Part shown: positions 25,710-34,837 of the stretch, in pieces
How positions within the stretch are numbered: the first letter of the stretch is position 1
Layout of the letters: each line of letters begins with the position of its first letter
NCBI RefSeq assembly: GCF_000515215.1
Contig: NZ_KI911557.1
Location: 5,141,741-5,205,740 of the forward strand
DNA: 64,000 nt
Direction of reading: 5' to 3'
Origin: Methylomonas sp. 11b
GTDB lineage: Bacteria; Pseudomonadota; Gammaproteobacteria; Methylococcales; Methylomonadaceae
Position numbers and translations under genes: made by a program
The notes under the pieces: generated by a model
What the model saw: only the letters and a program-made list of their open reading frames with translations
Databases searched by the model: none
Told to the model about the DNA's origin: nothing

Positions 25710-27279
25710 ATTGCTGACTCAAGCCCGGCAATGGGCCGCAGCCGCGCAAGCCGAAGGCCGATTGAGTGCGGAACGGGCGCAATTATTGACCACGATAGAC
25801 GCACGCAGTACGGAAAGCCTCTTTGCCGCGAGTCAATCCGATCCGGATAGCAGACCGTTGATTGTTGCCTTCATGGGCGGCACCGGTGTCGGTAAAAGCA
25901 GTTTGTTGAATCGTTTGGCAGGGCAAGCCATTGCCCGGGCCGGCATCGAGCGCCCCACTTCGCGGGAAGTGACCTTGTATCACCATCAAAGCCTGGCGAT
26001 TAACAAGTTGCCGGCCGGGCTGCCCTTGGACAGCATCAAGATCAGCCAGCACAACGATGCGGCAAACAGCCATATCGTCTGGATTGATATGCCGGATTTC
26101 GACAGCGTTGAACTCGGCAACAAACGTTTGGTACTGGAATGGCTGCCGCATATCGACGCTTTACTCTATGTAGTCAGCCCAGAGCGCTACCGCGATAACA
26201 AAGCCTGGCAGCTGCTGCTGGCGGAAGGTGCGAAACACGCCTGGCTGTTTGTGATGAATCAGTGGGATCGTGGCCAGTCGGTGCAATACGACGATTTTAA
26301 ACAGCAGCTGGGTAAGGCCGGTTTTACCGATCCTTTAATCTTTCGCACCAGTTGCAGCGAACCGGACGGCGACGAGTTCGCCGCATTGCTGGAGCAGTTG
26401 CGGCAACTCTCTGGACAGCATAGCGTCGCCCAATTGGAACAGCGCAGCGAACAATTGCGCCGCCAGCACCTAAAGCAGACCTTGCAACAACTGGCCGAGG
26501 ATTTTTCCGCGCAAGACTACGTGCAATTACAGCAGAACTTCGATGCACTATGGCAGCATACCGAAGCCAGCTTGCAACAAGGTCTAGCCTGGCCGATCAA
26601 GCAACTCGCGCAATTCTGGGCGGAGAACTTGGGCCAAACAGCGGACATCAAATTGTGGGACGACTGGGCGCAGAACCGCCTGAACGATTTGCTGGACGAA
26701 TTGGTGTTGCAAGCCGCGCAAGCCAATATTCCCAGCAAGCCCTTGAAGAACGCGTTACAAAATGTGCGCGAGCACACCGACAAAAATCTCACCGCCCAAA
26801 CCGAATTGGCTGGCCGACAGGCGTTATTGCAGCCCGGCAACGGCGCTCAGCGTTTCCTGTTGAAATTCACCGCGATCTGCGAAACTGTCTTGCCTCTGGC
26901 GGCGATGGGCGCAGTGGGCTATCAAGTATTCTCCGGCTACTACCACAGTGCCGCCGACGCCACTGCCACTGCTTATTTGGGTACTGACTTTGCGGTGCAT
27001 AGCGTGTTGCTGATTGGCTTGAGTTGGCTTATTCCGTTTTTCTTGCACAAAAAAATCCAGCCATCCTTGCAGAAAGCGGCGTTGAAAGGCTTACAGAAAG
27101 GTTTGCAGCAGGCTTTGGCGGAGGTGAGAGCGGAGATCAAACAGGCGATGTTGGGCGAACAACAACGGCATGAAGTGCTGGGGCAGCAACTTGCAGGGTT
27201 GATCGAGCGTTGCGGTGCCGGGCCAACGATGGCTCTGGAAAATGGAAGCCTCCTGGGACGGGTATTGTTGGTTAAGTGA
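25690..27279 (+). CDS. Membrane-associated GTPase, second of tandem pair
   Basis: The 529-residue protein has G1 GGTGVGKSS (63-71), DMPDFD (133-138) at G3 and NQWD (190-193) at G4, so here the NKxD Asp is kept. Helical domains follow and two hydrophobic segments near the C-terminus (ETVLPLAAMGAVGYQVF and HSVLLIGLSWLIPFFL) probably insert in the membrane. It overlaps its sister gene by 20 bp. The shared PDFD motif shows that the two GTPases arose by duplication or co-evolved. Likely a membrane-remodelling or scaffold GTPase pair; function unknown. Confidence 0.72.
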   Translation: MAYDYSELLTQARQWAAAAQAEGRLSAERAQLLTTIDARSTESLFAASQSDPDSRPLIVAFMGGTGVGKSSLLNRLAGQAIARAGIERPTSREVTLYHHQSLAINKLPAGLPLDSIKISQHNDAANSHIVWIDMPDFDSVELGNKRLVLEWLPHIDALLYVVSPERYRDNKAWQLLLAEGAKHAWLFVMNQWDRGQSVQYDDFKQQLGKAGFTDPLIFRTSCSEPDGDEFAALLEQLRQLSGQHSVAQLEQRSEQLRRQHLKQTLQQLAEDFSAQDYVQLQQNFDALWQHTEASLQQGLAWPIKQLAQFWAENLGQTADIKLWDDWAQNRLNDLLDELVLQAAQANIPSKPLKNALQNVREHTDKNLTAQTELAGRQALLQPGNGAQRFLLKFTAICETVLPLAAMGAVGYQVFSGYYHSAADATATAYLGTDFAVHSVLLIGLSWLIPFFLHKKIQPSLQKAALKGLQKGLQQALAEVRAEIKQAMLGEQQRHEVLGQQLAGLIERCGAGPTMALENGSLLGRVLLVK

Positions 27280-27378
27280 GATTCTTCAGTTTGAGGTTTT
27301 GCAGGCTAAGATTAACGTGCATCCAAGTGCCCCAAGCTTGGATAAATTTTAAGTTTGCGTCTGAAAAGCACAGTCTTC

Positions 27379-28995
27379 TTACAATTTGAATCGTGCTGCC
27401 AACTTATCTAGGCTTGCCGCCTGTTGTGCCAATTGTTCCGCGCTTTGCTTGGTTTTCTCTACAGTTTTAGCCAGCGAATTGGCATTTTGCGAGATCTGTT
27501 CCACCCGATCAGCCATATCGCGTGTAGCAGCCGATTGCTGGCCCAGTGCGCCACTAATCCCGTCTACCGACAATGTGACGCGGTATTGGGCATCGAGAAT
27601 TTCGTTGACCGATTGGCCCGCCTGGCTGGAAAGCGCCACGCCGGATTCAACGCCGGTTACACCACTTTCCATAGCCTGCACGGCGGCTTTGGAGGCTTGA
27701 CGAATTTTTTCCACCATTAATTTAATTTCACCGCTGGATGTGCTGGTGCGCTCGGCAAGGGTTCTTACTTCGTCTGCAACCACTGCGAAACCTCGGCCGT
27801 ATTCGCCGGCTCGAGCGGCTTCAATCGCGGCGTTCAGAGCAAGCAGATTGGTTTGTTCGGCGACACCGTGAATCACATCAACAATACTGGTTATTTCCGA
27901 GCTGATTGCTTCCAGATTGCGAATGTAGTCGGCCGCATTTACAACAATGGCTGAAATTTTTTGCATCTCTTTGGCGGTGGAGCTAATGACTTTTGTGGAT
28001 GACTCGGCGCGCTGTCCTGATTCGAACGCAACCTGCTTGGCGTCCAGCGCATTACCGTTGACTTGTTCGAGCGATACCGAGAGCTGTTCGATAGTGGCCG
28101 CCATGCTGCAAGCTGCCTCGTAACCGTTATTGGCGATAATCGATTCTTGCGCGGCGGCCTCTAACAGGTCCGCCGAATATCGATTAAGTTGGAATACGCC
28201 GTTGTGCATATCGGAGATTAGATTGTGTAAGTTCTTGCGCATCTCCGCCAACTTTCTGAGAAGTTGTCCGATTTCATCGTCGCCTACATCGGGAATTACC
28301 ACCGTCAGGTCGCCGGCGGCGATAGCCCCAGTGACTTTTTCCGCTTGATCAAGGCTGTAACGGATTTGGTGAATAATCACGTAGGCCATTATCACGAACG
28401 CTATTGCGCCCAGTAATGCCAGTCCCACCAGATACCAGGTTGTGCTGTCGACGGTCTGGTTAAGGTTTGCCAAGGTTTCATTGGAATATTGGTTGGAAAT
28501 TTTGACTGTTTCTTCCAATGCTTCGTGATGTCGTTCGTACTGTTGATCCAGGCGTTCCATCGCCAGGTCCATTGTTTTTACATCACCTTCCTTGATTGCT
28601 GGAATATAGCGTTCCTCCAATTCTTTCCACCACTGATCAGCTTGTTCGCGTTGCGTGCCCAATATGGCTTGTTTTAGTTGGGCGGGAATACCCTGTGTGG
28701 ACTCCCAATAGCGATTGCGGGTGTCATACTCGATTTTCAGTTCTTTTAATCGCACATACTTCGGTTCTTTATCTTTGTCATGGTAAAGCTGTTCGGCCAT
28801 TAACTGAGCTTCAACCAGAAATAAAGGGGGCGGTAGAATGTCGGCGACAATATCTTTTCCTTGTCCCATACGGTGTGCTGCATCTCCGAGAAAATTTAAT
28901 GCGTGATAGCCAAGTAACGCCAGGCCGGCCAGCAGTAGAGACGCAAACCAAGACATCAGTTGAAGTTTGGTGGCTATCGAAAAACGATTCAGCAT
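27379..28995 (-). CDS. Methyl-accepting chemotaxis protein
   Basis: The 538-residue chemoreceptor starts [16 protein letters not shown] (a GGGGGA lies 6 bases before this ATG; upstream in-frame ATGs are not supported). It has a TM helix (about 14-34), a periplasmic four-helix-type sensor domain with no recognised ligand motif, a second TM (about 190-210), a HAMP region, and the highly conserved signalling tip [19 protein letters not shown]. The C-terminus lacks the NWxxF CheR-tethering pentapeptide. It sends signals to CheA/CheW encoded elsewhere. Confidence 0.93.
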   Translation of the reverse strand: MLNRFSIATKLQLMSWFASLLLAGLALLGYHALNFLGDAAHRMGQGKDIVADILPPPLFLVEAQLMAEQLYHDKDKEPKYVRLKELKIEYDTRNRYWESTQGIPAQLKQAILGTQREQADQWWKELEERYIPAIKEGDVKTMDLAMERLDQQYERHHEALEETVKISNQYSNETLANLNQTVDSTTWYLVGLALLGAIAFVIMAYVIIHQIRYSLDQAEKVTGAIAAGDLTVVIPDVGDDEIGQLLRKLAEMRKNLHNLISDMHNGVFQLNRYSADLLEAAAQESIIANNGYEAACSMAATIEQLSVSLEQVNGNALDAKQVAFESGQRAESSTKVISSTAKEMQKISAIVVNAADYIRNLEAISSEITSIVDVIHGVAEQTNLLALNAAIEAARAGEYGRGFAVVADEVRTLAERTSTSSGEIKLMVEKIRQASKAAVQAMESGVTGVESGVALSSQAGQSVNEILDAQYRVTLSVDGISGALGQQSAATRDMADRVEQISQNANSLAKTVEKTKQSAEQLAQQAASLDKLAARFKL

Positions 28996-29478
28996 ACGCA
29001 TTCCCCCTGTATTCATAACGTGAAAACTGAGTAGAAATTGTAGAAGAAATTTTGAATGCAACAATCAGCCACTGAGATAGGGCTTAAATAACGGAAAGGC
29101 GATAGGCCAGTCTGCGTGGGGGCGACTATCAGCAGATGCTTGGATTAATAGTGTTTGTGTGGCGTTAACGGTAAGGAGGAATCTTATTTGTCGGGTGCTT
29201 TATGTTGTTTAACACATACCCCCAATAAGGTGTCGCTTAACGCTGAATGAGCGGGGCTGGTGTACCGGCTGGTTTTGGTTTTCAATATGACCTGTTCTGG
29301 TCTATTTCTTGCTGCCAGTTAACTGAGCCGCAAAATGGCCTGGATTAGCTGTGATTCATGTCATTTTCATAACATCGCTCAGGCCGAATGTTCGATGGTC
29401 TACAGAAGTTCGATTTTTGAACACGGTTCTACCGGTTCGGACCGGTATTTATAAAACCTATATCAAGAGGAATAGACA
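28996..29478. other. 483-bp intergenic region
   Basis: No gene is supported between the chemoreceptor start and the small protein at 29479. The left part should hold the chemoreceptor promoter. Thirty bases before the small gene there is a GC-rich hairpin, TACCGGT-tcgg-ACCGGTA at 29430-29447, that could be a transcript leader structure or upstream terminator. I see no other structure. Confidence 0.55.
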
Positions 29479-29673
29479 ATGGCAGAGTTTTTTATTGAGA
29501 TAAGCGCGCAAGAAAATGGCGATCACCTGATTCATAAATCCAGCTGCTCTTTGCTACCTGCTAAAGAGGCCATTTATTATCTGGGTTCGATCAGCAGCGT
29601 GACCAGTGCGGCGAAGAAGGCCGGTGAGAGATTTGCCAAGCCAACCGCGTGTCCGCAATGTTCTCCGGTTTGA
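29479..29673 (+). CDS. Small conserved-looking protein with Cys pairs
   Basis: The 64-residue product reads MAEFFIEISAQENGDHLIH and has a Cys at about 22 in KSSCSLLP and a CPQC near the C-terminus (about 59-62), consistent with a small metal-binding or redox fold. An AAGAGG precedes the start by 8 bases. It is followed at once by a strong hairpin, making it a single-gene unit. I have an impression of similar short proteins in proteobacteria but no assigned function. Confidence 0.65.
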   Translation: MAEFFIEISAQENGDHLIHKSSCSLLPAKEAIYYLGSISSVTSAAKKAGERFAKPTACPQCSPV

Positions 29674-29686
29674 GATAAAGCCTTTA

Positions 29687-29716
29687 TAAGGCGAATACGG
29701 CAGCGTATTCGCCTTA
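29687..29716 (+). terminator. Hairpin, likely bidirectional terminator
   Basis: A perfect 13-bp stem TAAGGCGAATACG / CGTATTCGCCTTA with loop GCAG follows the small gene by 13 bases. No clear T-run follows on either side, so termination may be weak or the stem may only protect transcripts. It separates this gene from norB, which converges from the right. Confidence 0.6.
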
Positions 29717-29766
29717 AGCTTACGAAGACTAGGCGGATTTGCCCAGCGGCAAGCCGCACCGTTGAT

Positions 29767-31272
29767 CTAATGGGTTACTGCTTCGCTGTCAATAACCGCC
29801 GCCGGCCGTTGCTCGCCCTTGCCGATTTCCAGTAAATCCCAGAATAATAAGACGCCACCTACTGCGGTCATCAAACCGAATACCATCCGCCAAATCATTG
29901 CTTGCATGAACCAAGGGTGATTTTGTGCGGCAAAATAGCCGGCCCAGGTTGAGCCTTCGACCGCCCGTTCGATAAAGGATTGTTCGTAGCCGGCGATCAA
30001 TAAAGCCACTGTCATGCCCATCACGCCCAAGTTCAGCAAAATCGCCGCGGCTTTCCAACGCCAGCCATTGGCTAGCTCTCCGCCCATCCAGACATTACCG
30101 CGCGCTTGTTGCGCCGCCAGGTAGAAGAAGGCGATGTTGATCGTCGCATAAGCGCCGAAGAAGGCCAAATGACCGTGCGAGGCCGACCATTGGGTGCCAT
30201 GGGTATACAAATTGATTTGCGGCAGCGTGTGCATAAAGCCCCAAACGCCGGCGCCGAGGAAGTTACCGAAGGCGTGAGCGATGATCCAAGCCAGGGCAGG
30301 GTGGTTGCTGTTTTTGAATTTATGCGCGCCGGCATCGTAAATCGAATGCACCACCATGGCGACTAAGGGAATCGGTTCCAGCGCGGAGAAGAAGCCGCCG
30401 ATGGTAAACCAGTACTCCGGCGTGCCGATCCAGAAATAATGATGGCCCAAGCCTAAAATGCCGGAGCCGAACATCAAGGCCACTTCGATATACAGCCAGG
30501 TTTGTACGACGTTGCGGCGCACACCCAGCAACTTCATCAAGCTCCAGGCCATGATGCAGCCCACCAGCACTTCCCAGGTGGCTTCCACCCAGAGATGGAT
30601 GACCCACCACCACCAGTATTGATCGACGGAAATGTTGGTGACATAAAACATGCCGGCCAGATACAAGCCGGCTAAGGCGACCAAGTCCAGAGTTAAAACG
30701 CCGGCAATCCCCGACCATTTGCCCTTGGCAAAGGTAGCGGCGACGTTGTAAAAGAAGGTCAGCATCACCACGACGATGCCGATGTCGGCCCAACGCGGCG
30801 CTTCGATGTATTCGCGGCCTTCGTTAATCAACCACAATGAAGTATCGGTACCGCTGCCGATTTGAATCAGCAGGTAAACCAGTACCACAATGGTGACAGC
30901 GCCGGTCAGCACCCAAAACGCCAGCTGGCCCCATTTCAAACCGACGATGGGTACGCCGCTTTCGTCTTCCAGAAACCAGTAAACCGAGCCGAGGAAGCCG
31001 TAAAGCATCCATATGACCATGGCGTTGATATGCACCATGCGGTTCACGTTGAAATCCAGGATTTCATACAGAAAGCTCGGGAAGATAAACTGCAACCCGG
31101 CCAGTAGGCCGAACAACAGTTGCGCCATAAACAGCACCATCGCCACGGTAAAATAATGCACGGCCAGTTTTTGGCCGCCGCTCAAATTTGGATTGGCCAT
31201 GAATGCGGCATAGCGTTGCTTGCAATTGGCCGCGCAAACCTCGGCTTTTTCTTGATAGGCTTGTAGCGTCAT
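29767..31272 (-). CDS. norB: Nitric oxide reductase subunit B (cNOR)
   Basis: The 501-residue, 12-TM product reduces two NO to N2O using electrons from NorC. Heme and FeB ligands typical of cNOR are visible: His in NRMVHINAMVIWML, His and Glu in VIHLWVEATWEV (FeB His and the conserved Glu four residues on), the His pair in GLGHHYFWIG (FeB ligands), and His-x-His in SASHGHLAFFGAY (hemes b3 and b). The ATG abuts the norC stop directly (TAA ATG), so it is co-translated. Regulation by NsrR is likely from operators at 32235-32301. Confidence 0.97.
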   Translation of the reverse strand: MTLQAYQEKAEVCAANCKQRYAAFMANPNLSGGQKLAVHYFTVAMVLFMAQLLFGLLAGLQFIFPSFLYEILDFNVNRMVHINAMVIWMLYGFLGSVYWFLEDESGVPIVGLKWGQLAFWVLTGAVTIVVLVYLLIQIGSGTDTSLWLINEGREYIEAPRWADIGIVVVMLTFFYNVAATFAKGKWSGIAGVLTLDLVALAGLYLAGMFYVTNISVDQYWWWWVIHLWVEATWEVLVGCIMAWSLMKLLGVRRNVVQTWLYIEVALMFGSGILGLGHHYFWIGTPEYWFTIGGFFSALEPIPLVAMVVHSIYDAGAHKFKNSNHPALAWIIAHAFGNFLGAGVWGFMHTLPQINLYTHGTQWSASHGHLAFFGAYATINIAFFYLAAQQARGNVWMGGELANGWRWKAAAILLNLGVMGMTVALLIAGYEQSFIERAVEGSTWAGYFAAQNHPWFMQAMIWRMVFGLMTAVGGVLLFWDLLEIGKGEQRPAAVIDSEAVTH

Positions 31273-31878
31273 TTATTTGTCCTCTTCGCCGAGCGCGATG
31301 AAATTATGCGGAAAGCCGTTGGTGTCGATAGACGACATCCATTTCAGGAAGGCCACGATGGCTTCCGCTTCCGGCGGCGTGATGTCCAGATTGGGCATCT
31401 TGCGGTTGGAGCCGTAAGTGCGGGCATTTTTTTCCGGATCGAGCAGGAAGTTCACCATCATTTGTTCGCGAGATTCCTTGGCGCCCCACCCTTGATCCAG
31501 CCAGGCTTTAGTCAAGTCCGGCGCGAAATAGGCACCGTTACCGAGCAAGGTATGGCAATTCATGCAGTTTTTAGCTTGTACGGTTTTCTTGCCATGATCG
31601 ACCAGTTTTTCGGCTTCTGCTTCGCTTAAAGTTTTACCGAACAACGGTGCGTCGTCGCCTATGGTCGGTTGGTAACGCTGTTTGGCCTTGTCGAAGCGGT
31701 AGCTGACGTCTTTGTTTATCACGCTGTAAGCCGGCACGCGGGGACCGCCGGCGCTGATTTGTTTCATCGAATCGAAGCTTAAAATGACCAGTAACACAAA
31801 AGAACCGCCGGTGACCCAGATCGCGGTTTTTTTCCAGAATGTTTCCGACGCCCAGCGGGGCGGGCTTTGCTCAGTCAT
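31273..31878 (-). CDS. norC: Nitric oxide reductase subunit C (cytochrome c)
   Basis: The 201-residue product is a membrane-anchored monohaem cytochrome c. An N-terminal anchor (IWVTGGSFVLLVILSF, about 18-33) precedes the haem motif KNCMNCHTLLGNGAYF (about 97-112) and the distal Met in NRKMPNLDITPPE. GGAGG lies five to six bases upstream of the ATG at 31878, deciding the start over a longer frame. It passes electrons to NorB. It overlaps the upstream small membrane gene by 8 bp. Confidence 0.95.
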   Translation of the reverse strand: MTEQSPPRWASETFWKKTAIWVTGGSFVLLVILSFDSMKQISAGGPRVPAYSVINKDVSYRFDKAKQRYQPTIGDDAPLFGKTLSEAEAEKLVDHGKKTVQAKNCMNCHTLLGNGAYFAPDLTKAWLDQGWGAKESREQMMVNFLLDPEKNARTYGSNRKMPNLDITPPEAEAIVAFLKWMSSIDTNGFPHNFIALGEEDK

Positions 31879-32209
31879 GATGACCTCCAGATTGATGAGA
31901 GTGATGAGTTTCGTCGTCGTGCGTCGCGGCACACAACTTCCAGATCAGACGCGGCATCCAGCCGTAGCCGAGTACCATTAACAACGACAGCAGCAGCCAA
32001 TAATCGTTAAAATGGTTGACGTAGCTGAACACGCCGACGCAAATCAGCAACCCGGCGTAGATTACCCAAGCGGCAATCCCGAACGCGCGGCGGCCGCTGA
32101 TCTTGGACCAGGCATATAAAGCGGCATACACGGTAGCCAGCAAGATGATCAACGCCGCGCTGAAAAAGCTCAGGAAAAAATCGGACAGGGCAACGGGTTC
32201 GATCAACAT
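31871..32209 (-). CDS. Small three-TM protein at head of nor operon
   Basis: The 112-residue protein has three predicted membrane helices (about 9-30, 43-63, 69-90) and a His-rich tail HDDETHHSHQSGGHHD that could bind a metal. It is the first gene of the nor operon and overlaps norC by 8 bp. It is not NorE, NorD or NorQ as I know them. It could help copper/iron or haem insertion or assembly of cNOR, an inference from place and His tail only. Confidence 0.7.
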   Translation of the reverse strand: MLIEPVALSDFFLSFFSAALIILLATVYAALYAWSKISGRRAFGIAAWVIYAGLLICVGVFSYVNHFNDYWLLLSLLMVLGYGWMPRLIWKLCAATHDDETHHSHQSGGHHD

Positions 32210-32234
32210 TAAATTTACCGCCGGACAGTTTTAT

Positions 32235-32257
32235 AACATGGTTTATAAATGCAACTT
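32235..32257. promoter_or_regulatory. Candidate NsrR operator 1, nor side
   Basis: aacatggttta-t-aaatgcaactt follows the 11-1-11 NsrR pattern AAGATGYATTT-n-AAATRCATCTT with about 7 and 10 matches. It lies 26 bp before the start of the small membrane gene, in the region expected for the nor promoter. Confidence 0.55.
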
Positions 32258-32278
32258 TTGGCAAGTGTAAGCGTCATT

Positions 32279-32301
32279 AACATTTATTTCAAATACAGCT
32301 T
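32279..32301. promoter_or_regulatory. Candidate NsrR operator 2, nsrR side
   Basis: aacatttattt-c-aaatacagctt matches the same NsrR dyad at about 9 and 10 of 11 positions. It lies 17 bp before nsrR, where it could give autoregulation. The two sites are 44 bp apart centre to centre, close to four helical turns. Confidence 0.6.
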
Positions 32302-32318
32302 TAACTGAACTCATCGAC

Positions 32319-32765
32319 ATGCAATTGACTGCACACACCGATTACGCGCTGCGCGTATTGATTTATCTGACAATTAACACCGAGAAATTGGTGACAATCA
32401 CTGAATTGGCCGAGTATTTCGGCATTTCCAGAAACCACTTGGTCAAGGTGGTACACAAACTGGGCGTAAAAGGCTTTGTGCAAACTGTGCGGGGGAAGGG
32501 CGGCGGTATTCGTTTATCGCGGCCGGCGCGGGAGATCAGTGTCGGCAATGTGGTACGGGAAGTGGAGGGACACTTTCAGATGGCCGAATGCTTCAATCCC
32601 AAAAAACAGGGCCGTTGCGCCCTGGAGAAAGATTGTGGGCTGATAGGATTATTAGGCGGCGCTATAGAGCAGTTTTTACAGACTTTGGATAAGGCGGTTT
32701 TGAGCGATTTGGTGCCAGGGCCCCGGCCGGGTGGCTTGGATGGCGTACCGCTAAAACAGGGTTGA
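32319..32765 (+). CDS. nsrR: Rrf2-family NO-sensing repressor NsrR
   Basis: The 148-residue product starts MQLTAHTDYALRVLIYL, typical of NsrR, with a winged HTH (about 25-60) and three Cys ligands for a 4Fe-4S cluster at 91, 100 and 106 (CFNPKKQGRCALEKDC). The Cys91-Cys100 spacing is longer than in the E. coli protein. NsrR represses NO-detoxification genes until NO reacts with the cluster. Divergence from norCB and two matching operators support the call over IscR or RirA. Confidence 0.9.
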   Translation: MQLTAHTDYALRVLIYLTINTEKLVTITELAEYFGISRNHLVKVVHKLGVKGFVQTVRGKGGGIRLSRPAREISVGNVVREVEGHFQMAECFNPKKQGRCALEKDCGLIGLLGGAIEQFLQTLDKAVLSDLVPGPRPGGLDGVPLKQG

Positions 32766-32778
32766 GGCATTGCAATGT

Positions 32779-32863
32779 GTAGGATGGGTAGAGCGAAGCG
32801 AAACCCATCAAGTATCCTCAAACTGATGCGATGGGTTTCGGCTATCGCCTCTACCCATCCTAC
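32779..32863. repeat. 85-bp imperfect palindrome, REP-like
   Basis: GTAGGATGGGTAGAGCGAAG at the left end pairs with the complement of CTACCCATCCTAC at the right end, and the inner AAACCCATC/GATGGGTTT arms also match. Such GTAGGATGGGTAGAGCGAAGC-type palindromes recur in gammaproteobacterial intergenic DNA. Any short frames here are by-products of the palindrome. Confidence 0.8.
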
Positions 32864-32948
32864 CGTTGTCAATAAAATCCGCTGGCAGCTATTTACCCAG
32901 AATGCTAGTTCCTCCGTTTTAACCTGTCCTTGGGCTGGTTTTGTTCGA

Positions 32949-33587
32949 TTAGCGGTAGGCTCCAACAAAGGGATTGCTGCGCATTTCCACGCCAAAGGTA
33001 GATATCGGGCCATGGCCGGGGATGAATTTCACATCTTCGCCCAGGGGCCAGAGTTTTAATTCAATCGAGTCGATCAAAGTTTGATGGTCGCCTTTGGGGA
33101 AATCGGTGCGACCGATCGAGCCTTTGAATAACACGTCCCCAACCAGCGCCAAGCGCTGTGCCTCGCTGAAGAACACCACATGGCCCGGCGTGTGTCCCGG
33201 ACAATGGATCACCTGTAATACCTCGTTGCCAACCTTTACCGTATCGCCGTCGTTCAACCAACGTTGAGGAGTAAAGCTTTTCGATTCCGGAAAACCGAAC
33301 ATCCGGCATTGCTGCGCCAAGGCCTCGATCCAGAAGGTATCTTCAATTTGCGGGCCGATGATTGGCAACGAGAGTTTTTCGGCCAACTCCGCAACACCGC
33401 CAACATGATCGAGATGGCCGTGGGTGACCAGTATCGATTCCAACGCCACGCCTTGTTTTTTGACTTCCTTCAGCAATACATCAAGGTCGCCGCCCGGATC
33501 GACCAGAGCGGCTTTATTGGTTTGTTCGCAGACCAGTAAGGTGCAGTTTTGTTGATAGGCGGTGACGGGAATAATGGTGTAGCGCAT
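32949..33587 (-). CDS. Metallo-beta-lactamase-fold hydrolase, glyoxalase II-like
   Basis: The 212-residue product has the binuclear zinc site [10 protein letters not shown] (about 55-64), [11 protein letters not shown] (about 129-139), [12 protein letters not shown] and [10 protein letters not shown] near the C-terminus. It belongs to the GloC/YcbL group that hydrolyses S-lactoylglutathione or related thioesters in the cytoplasm. The start [15 protein letters not shown] is typical. It is transcribed alone, between two REP-like repeats; the substrate could also be another thioester. Confidence 0.88.
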   Translation of the reverse strand: MRYTIIPVTAYQQNCTLLVCEQTNKAALVDPGGDLDVLLKEVKKQGVALESILVTHGHLDHVGGVAELAEKLSLPIIGPQIEDTFWIEALAQQCRMFGFPESKSFTPQRWLNDGDTVKVGNEVLQVIHCPGHTPGHVVFFSEAQRLALVGDVLFKGSIGRTDFPKGDHQTLIDSIELKLWPLGEDVKFIPGHGPISTFGVEMRSNPFVGAYR

Positions 33588-33612
33588 GAAATCGATGATG
33601 GCTGGAAGTTGG

Positions 33613-33632
33613 ACTCCCGCTTGCGCGGGAGT
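33613..33632. repeat. Short perfect hairpin ACTCCCGC-ttgc-GCGGGAGT
   Basis: An 8-bp stem with a 4-base loop lies in the 59-bp gap between sucB and the hydrolase gene. This GACTCCCGC..GCGGGAGT form resembles widespread intergenic repeats. It could also stop transcription, but no T-run follows. Confidence 0.7.
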
Positions 33633-33646
33633 GATGGATCAGTAAG

Positions 33647-34837
33647 TTAGATATTTAGTAATAAATGCGCCGGCGCTTCCAGACATTCCTTGATGATGCC
33701 CAAAAACTGCACCGCTTCCTTGCCGTCCACCAAACGATGGTCGTAGGACAAAGCCAGGTACATGATAGGCCGAATAACGATCTCACCGTTTTCCACCACC
33801 GGCCGGTCTTTGATGGCGTGCATGCCTAAAATCGCGCATTGCGGCGGATTCAGGATGGGTGTAGAGAGCATGGAGCCGAAAATTCCGCCATTCGTGATGG
33901 TAAAGGTGCCGCCGCTGAGATCTTCAACGCTGATCGAGCCGTTGCGGGCTTTATTACCAAAATCGTGTATGCCTTTTTCGATGCCGGCAAAATCCAGCTG
34001 ATCAGCGTCGCGCAAAATCGGCACGATCAAGCCGCGCGGTGTGGTGACGGCGATGCCGATGTCGTAGTAGCCGTGGTAAATGATGTCGCTGCCGTCAATA
34101 GACGCGTTAATCGCCGGGAAGCGTTTTAAGCCTTCAATGGATGCCTTCACGAAGAACGACATGAAGCCCAGCTTGATGCTGTGTTTGGTTTCGAAACGAT
34201 CTTTGTAGTGATTGCGCAGATCGATGACCGCACTGAGATTGACTTCGTTAAAGGTAGTCAGCATCGCCGCGTTTTGCTGGGCTTGCAGCAAGCGTTCGGC
34301 CACTTTGGCACGCAAGCGAGTCATCGGCACCCGCTGTTCCGGCCTTAGGCTGGCCACGGCTGTGGCCGATAAGGGCGAGTGGGTTTCCGTTGCCGGTGGT
34401 GGCGCGGGGGCTGGAGTAGGTGGCGCGTCTTTCGCTTGTGTGTTCAAGAAATCCAAAACATCAGTTTTCAGAATTCGGCCATGTTTTCCGGAGCCGGCGA
34501 TGGCTTGCGGGTCAAGGTCTTTTTCGGCGACCAATTTGCGAACGGAAGGGCTAAGGACGGCGTCTTCGGTTTTTTCGGTTACCTGAGCCGGTTTGGCTGG
34601 CTGGGCATCCAGTTTGGCTAGTAGCTGACCGCCGACTACGGTTTCGCCGTCTTGTACCACCAGTTCTACCAGTGTTCCGGATTTTGGTGCAGGTACTTCC
34701 AGGATGACCTTGTCGGTTTCGAGGTCGGCCAGATTGTCGCCTTCGTTGACCCATTCGCCCGCCTGTTTGTGCCATGCGACTAGGGTGGCATCGGATACGG
34801 ATTCGGGAAGGCTGGGGACCAGTATTTCAAAGCTCAT
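33647..34837 (-). CDS. sucB: Dihydrolipoyl succinyltransferase, OGDH E2
   Basis: The 396-residue product is the E2 core of 2-oxoglutarate dehydrogenase. In order: lipoyl domain with the modified lysine in [12 protein letters not shown] (Lys43), E1/E3-binding domain [14 protein letters not shown] and [15 protein letters not shown], a Pro/Ala linker, and the catalytic domain with [17 protein letters not shown]. The start at 34837 has AGGAAA upstream and lies 11 bp inside the end of sucA. No lpd gene follows; E3 must be encoded elsewhere. Confidence 0.97.
   Translation of the reverse strand: MSFEILVPSLPESVSDATLVAWHKQAGEWVNEGDNLADLETDKVILEVPAPKSGTLVELVVQDGETVVGGQLLAKLDAQPAKPAQVTEKTEDAVLSPSVRKLVAEKDLDPQAIAGSGKHGRILKTDVLDFLNTQAKDAPPTPAPAPPPATETHSPLSATAVASLRPEQRVPMTRLRAKVAERLLQAQQNAAMLTTFNEVNLSAVIDLRNHYKDRFETKHSIKLGFMSFFVKASIEGLKRFPAINASIDGSDIIYHGYYDIGIAVTTPRGLIVPILRDADQLDFAGIEKGIHDFGNKARNGSISVEDLSGGTFTITNGGIFGSMLSTPILNPPQCAILGMHAIKDRPVVENGEIVIRPIMYLALSYDHRLVDGKEAVQFLGIIKECLEAPAHLLLNI

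Noticed and set aside
32775..33059. Plus-strand frame across the palindrome and the hydrolase gene end
   Set aside because: It arises from the REP-like palindrome and the antisense of a clear coding sequence.
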